DNA of 33,921 nt from positions 1 to 33,921 of the forward strand of contig CALVUS010000003.1 in the NCBI GenBank assembly GCA_944363665.1. The letters run 5' to 3'. Position numbers and translations under genes: made by a program. How positions within the stretch are numbered: the stretch's first letter is position 1; each line of letters begins with the position of its first letter. A model generated the notes under the pieces. The model was not told the origin of the DNA. It did not search any database and worked only from the letters and a program-made list of their open reading frames with translations. Below are positions 32,649 through 33,921 of this stretch, one piece after another. This DNA is from an uncultured Bacilli bacterium (GTDB taxonomy: Bacteria > Bacillota_I > Bacilli_A > RF39 > UBA660).

Positions 32649-33383
32649 ATGGAAAAATTAATAAATATTAGTGAAGGTATAGAGAATTTTTTTGACAAGT
32701 ATAAGGAAAAGTACGTTAATTTAAGAGAATTTCAATATGATGCCAATGAAGATACCTTAACTTATAATGGCCAAACAATTAAAAATGCCAGTATTGCTAT
32801 ACAACATACATCCCCGAACATATATGAGTTAGTGCCTGATTCAATATTTATTTATCTAAAAAATGGATTTTACCATGATAGGACTAATGAAATAGCCAAA
32901 ATTAAATCGATGGTTGAATCTGAGATAATAATAACTGAAGATGAATACAATATTTTAAATTCTTTTGTAAAACAATATTTTGCTAGATTAAAAATATATA
33001 TGGACAATACTACATTATTTAATATGGAAAGAACATATGTTTTAAATACATTTTTAAAGGATTTTAGTATAGAAAATAAAATTATAGATAATATTAAAAA
33101 ACATAATTATCCTGAAAATACAGCAGTTCAAATTATAGAAAGTGAGTATCAAAAACATATGAACAATATAAATAATAACCAAGAAAATACATTAGAAAAA
33201 GCACCAACTTTAACTAGAAATAAACCGGGAAATTTCAATTATGAATTTAAAGAACAATCAGAAATAGATGCCATGTATGAACAAAAACAAAAATTAGGAG
33301 TTTCTGGTTTTACTAGTATAGTATTAATTATTATAAGTACTTTAACTGTTGGAATGTTTTTAGCAATTAACATAATAAATTAG
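32649..33383 (+). CDS. Hypothetical tail-anchored membrane protein
   Basis: A 244-aa protein I do not recognise. Most of it is soluble and helical (about 1-215), with an Asn/Gln-rich low-complexity segment (about 175-190, MNNINNNQENTLEK). A single hydrophobic helix lies at the extreme C-terminus (FTSIVLIIISTLTVGMFLAI, about 220-240), so the bulk is probably cytoplasmic and attached to the membrane by its tail. There is no signal peptide or enzyme motif. The ATG at 32649 follows GTGAGAGTG. An inverted repeat immediately upstream suggests regulated expression. It ends in a hairpin terminator. Confidence 0.78.
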   Translation: MEKLINISEGIENFFDKYKEKYVNLREFQYDANEDTLTYNGQTIKNASIAIQHTSPNIYELVPDSIFIYLKNGFYHDRTNEIAKIKSMVESEIIITEDEYNILNSFVKQYFARLKIYMDNTTLFNMERTYVLNTFLKDFSIENKIIDNIKKHNYPENTAVQIIESEYQKHMNNINNNQENTLEKAPTLTRNKPGNFNYEFKEQSEIDAMYEQKQKLGVSGFTSIVLIIISTLTVGMFLAINIIN

Positions 33384-33391
33384 ACAAAAAT

Positions 33392-33425
33392 AAAACTATT
33401 GAAATATCAAATTCCAATAGTTTTT
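33392..33425. terminator. Bidirectional terminator between the hypothetical gene and rubrerythrin
   Basis: AAAACTATTG (33392-33401) pairs with CAATAGTTTT (33415-33424) with T-runs on both strands. A second element, the 20-bp perfect palindrome at 33430-33449 (GACTTTTTAT and its complement), follows and leads into TTTTTT on the plus strand. Confidence 0.75.
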
Positions 33426-33473
33426 ATTTGACTTTTTATATAAAAAGTCGCATTTTTTAATTTAAATTTTCTT

Positions 33474-33921
33474 TTAATAATTTTCTTTCTTAAGTTCAAA
33501 GAATGATTGTGGATGAGCACATACTGGGCAAACTTTTGGAGCTTCTTTACCAATAACAACATGGCCACAATTACGACAAATCCAAATTGCTTCGCCTTCT
33601 TTACTGAACACTAATTTATCTTCAACATTTTTAAGAAGTTTACGATATCTTTCTTCATGTTCTTTTTCAATTGCAGCTACACCTTCAAATAAAAATGCTA
33701 TTCTTTCAAATCCTTCTTCACGTGCTACTTTTGCAAATTCGGCATACATGTCAGTCCATTCATAGTTTTCCCCTTCAGCTGCATCAAGTAAATTTTCAGC
33801 AGTTGTTGGAATGTCTCCACCATGTAATTCTTTAAACCACATTTTAGCATGTTCTTTTTCATTATTTGCAGTTTCTTCAAATATTGCTGCTATTTGTTCA
33901 TATCCTTCTTTTCTAGCTTTT
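33474..33921 (-). CDS. rbr: Rubrerythrin, C-terminal part (cut by the window edge)
   Basis: Non-haem iron peroxidase that reduces hydrogen peroxide in anaerobes. The reading frame runs unbroken from the right edge; the N-terminus lies outside, so about 148 residues are seen. The four-helix part shows the diiron ligands in [10 protein letters not shown] and in [10 protein letters not shown], with [17 protein letters not shown] between. The rubredoxin-like domain at the C-terminus has CRNCGHV and CPVCAHP, the two CxxC pairs binding one iron. The internal ATG at 33842 (MWFKEL) is not the start, because conserved helix sequence continues upstream of it. Suggests an anaerobic or microaerophilic lifestyle. 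Confidence 0.95.
   Translation of the reverse strand, partial: KARKEGYEQIAAIFEETANNEKEHAKMWFKELHGGDIPTTAENLLDAAEGENYEWTDMYAEFAKVAREEGFERIAFLFEGVAAIEKEHEERYRKLLKNVEDKLVFSKEGEAIWICRNCGHVVIGKEAPKVCPVCAHPQSFFELKKENY

Noticed and set aside
33474-33842. Rubrerythrin starting at the ATG at 33842
   Set aside because: The same frame continues upstream to the window edge with conserved helix residues (NNEKEHAK), so the true start is outside.
1-33921. Mollicute-type genetic code with TGA as tryptophan
   Set aside because: TGA is used as a stop (for example at 11456-11458 and 16580-16582), and the conserved Trp codons I checked are TGG.
1-33921. CRISPR array
   Set aside because: No regularly spaced repeats were seen anywhere in the window.

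Overview
The window is very AT-rich (below about 30% G+C by eye) and reads like a low-GC Firmicute in the Bacilli or Mollicutes-related branch, plausibly an uncultured gut or rumen lineage. Supporting marks are SufS/SufU, a serine T-box, a CIRCE operator, RNase J, an extra MacB-type ABC protein and encoded tRNA CCA ends. The standard genetic code fits, since TGA is used as a stop. Many starts follow a GGTGAT or GTGAT ribosome binding site instead of AGGAGG, and I moved several starts downstream because of this. The genus is not identifiable from this sequence alone.

Left part (1-11.9 kb), mostly minus strand: a hypothetical gene and a GNAT acetyltransferase on plus; then miaB; a T-box(Ser)-dipeptidase-serS operon; sufS-sufU; an AI-2E family transporter; tex; and a small gene coupled to tag (3-methyladenine glycosylase I), next to tRNA-His. 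Three intergenic regions carry promoter-plus-structure-plus-terminator arrangements that look like unannotated small RNAs. One of them (about 2934-3084, minus) has the rod shape of 6S RNA.

Middle part (12-16.5 kb), plus strand: a nitroreductase, a cation-diffusion-facilitator-like membrane protein that has lost its metal ligands, a MacB-type ABC ATPase-permease fusion, and an Hsp20 under a nearly perfect CIRCE operator.

The most unusual part is a DNA-repair island at 16.6-26.1 kb. On minus, one tightly spaced operon runs FAD/Rieske oxidoreductase, Ku, LigD-type ligase, a DUF1848 protein with a C-terminal CxxxCxxC, and a phosphoesterase-polymerase (LigD PE-Pol). This is bacterial non-homologous end joining with LigD split into two proteins and a radical-SAM-like protein between them. 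Divergent from it, after a lipoprotein gene, lies an overlapping three-gene unit: the radical SAM protein of the putative DNA modification/repair family, its usual DUF4130 partner, and a divergent GroEL-like chaperonin with no GroES.

Right part (26.1-33.9 kb), mostly minus: a solitary Clp-like AAA+ domain lacking the pore tyrosine, an MGDG-synthase-type glycosyltransferase and a CmpB-like membrane protein in one operon; tRNA-Asn; a J2-like RNase J with altered metal ligands; a degenerate deacetylase-like membrane protein; an XRE regulator; ssb; a tail-anchored hypothetical protein behind a palindromic regulatory region; and the C-terminal part of rubrerythrin cut by the window edge.
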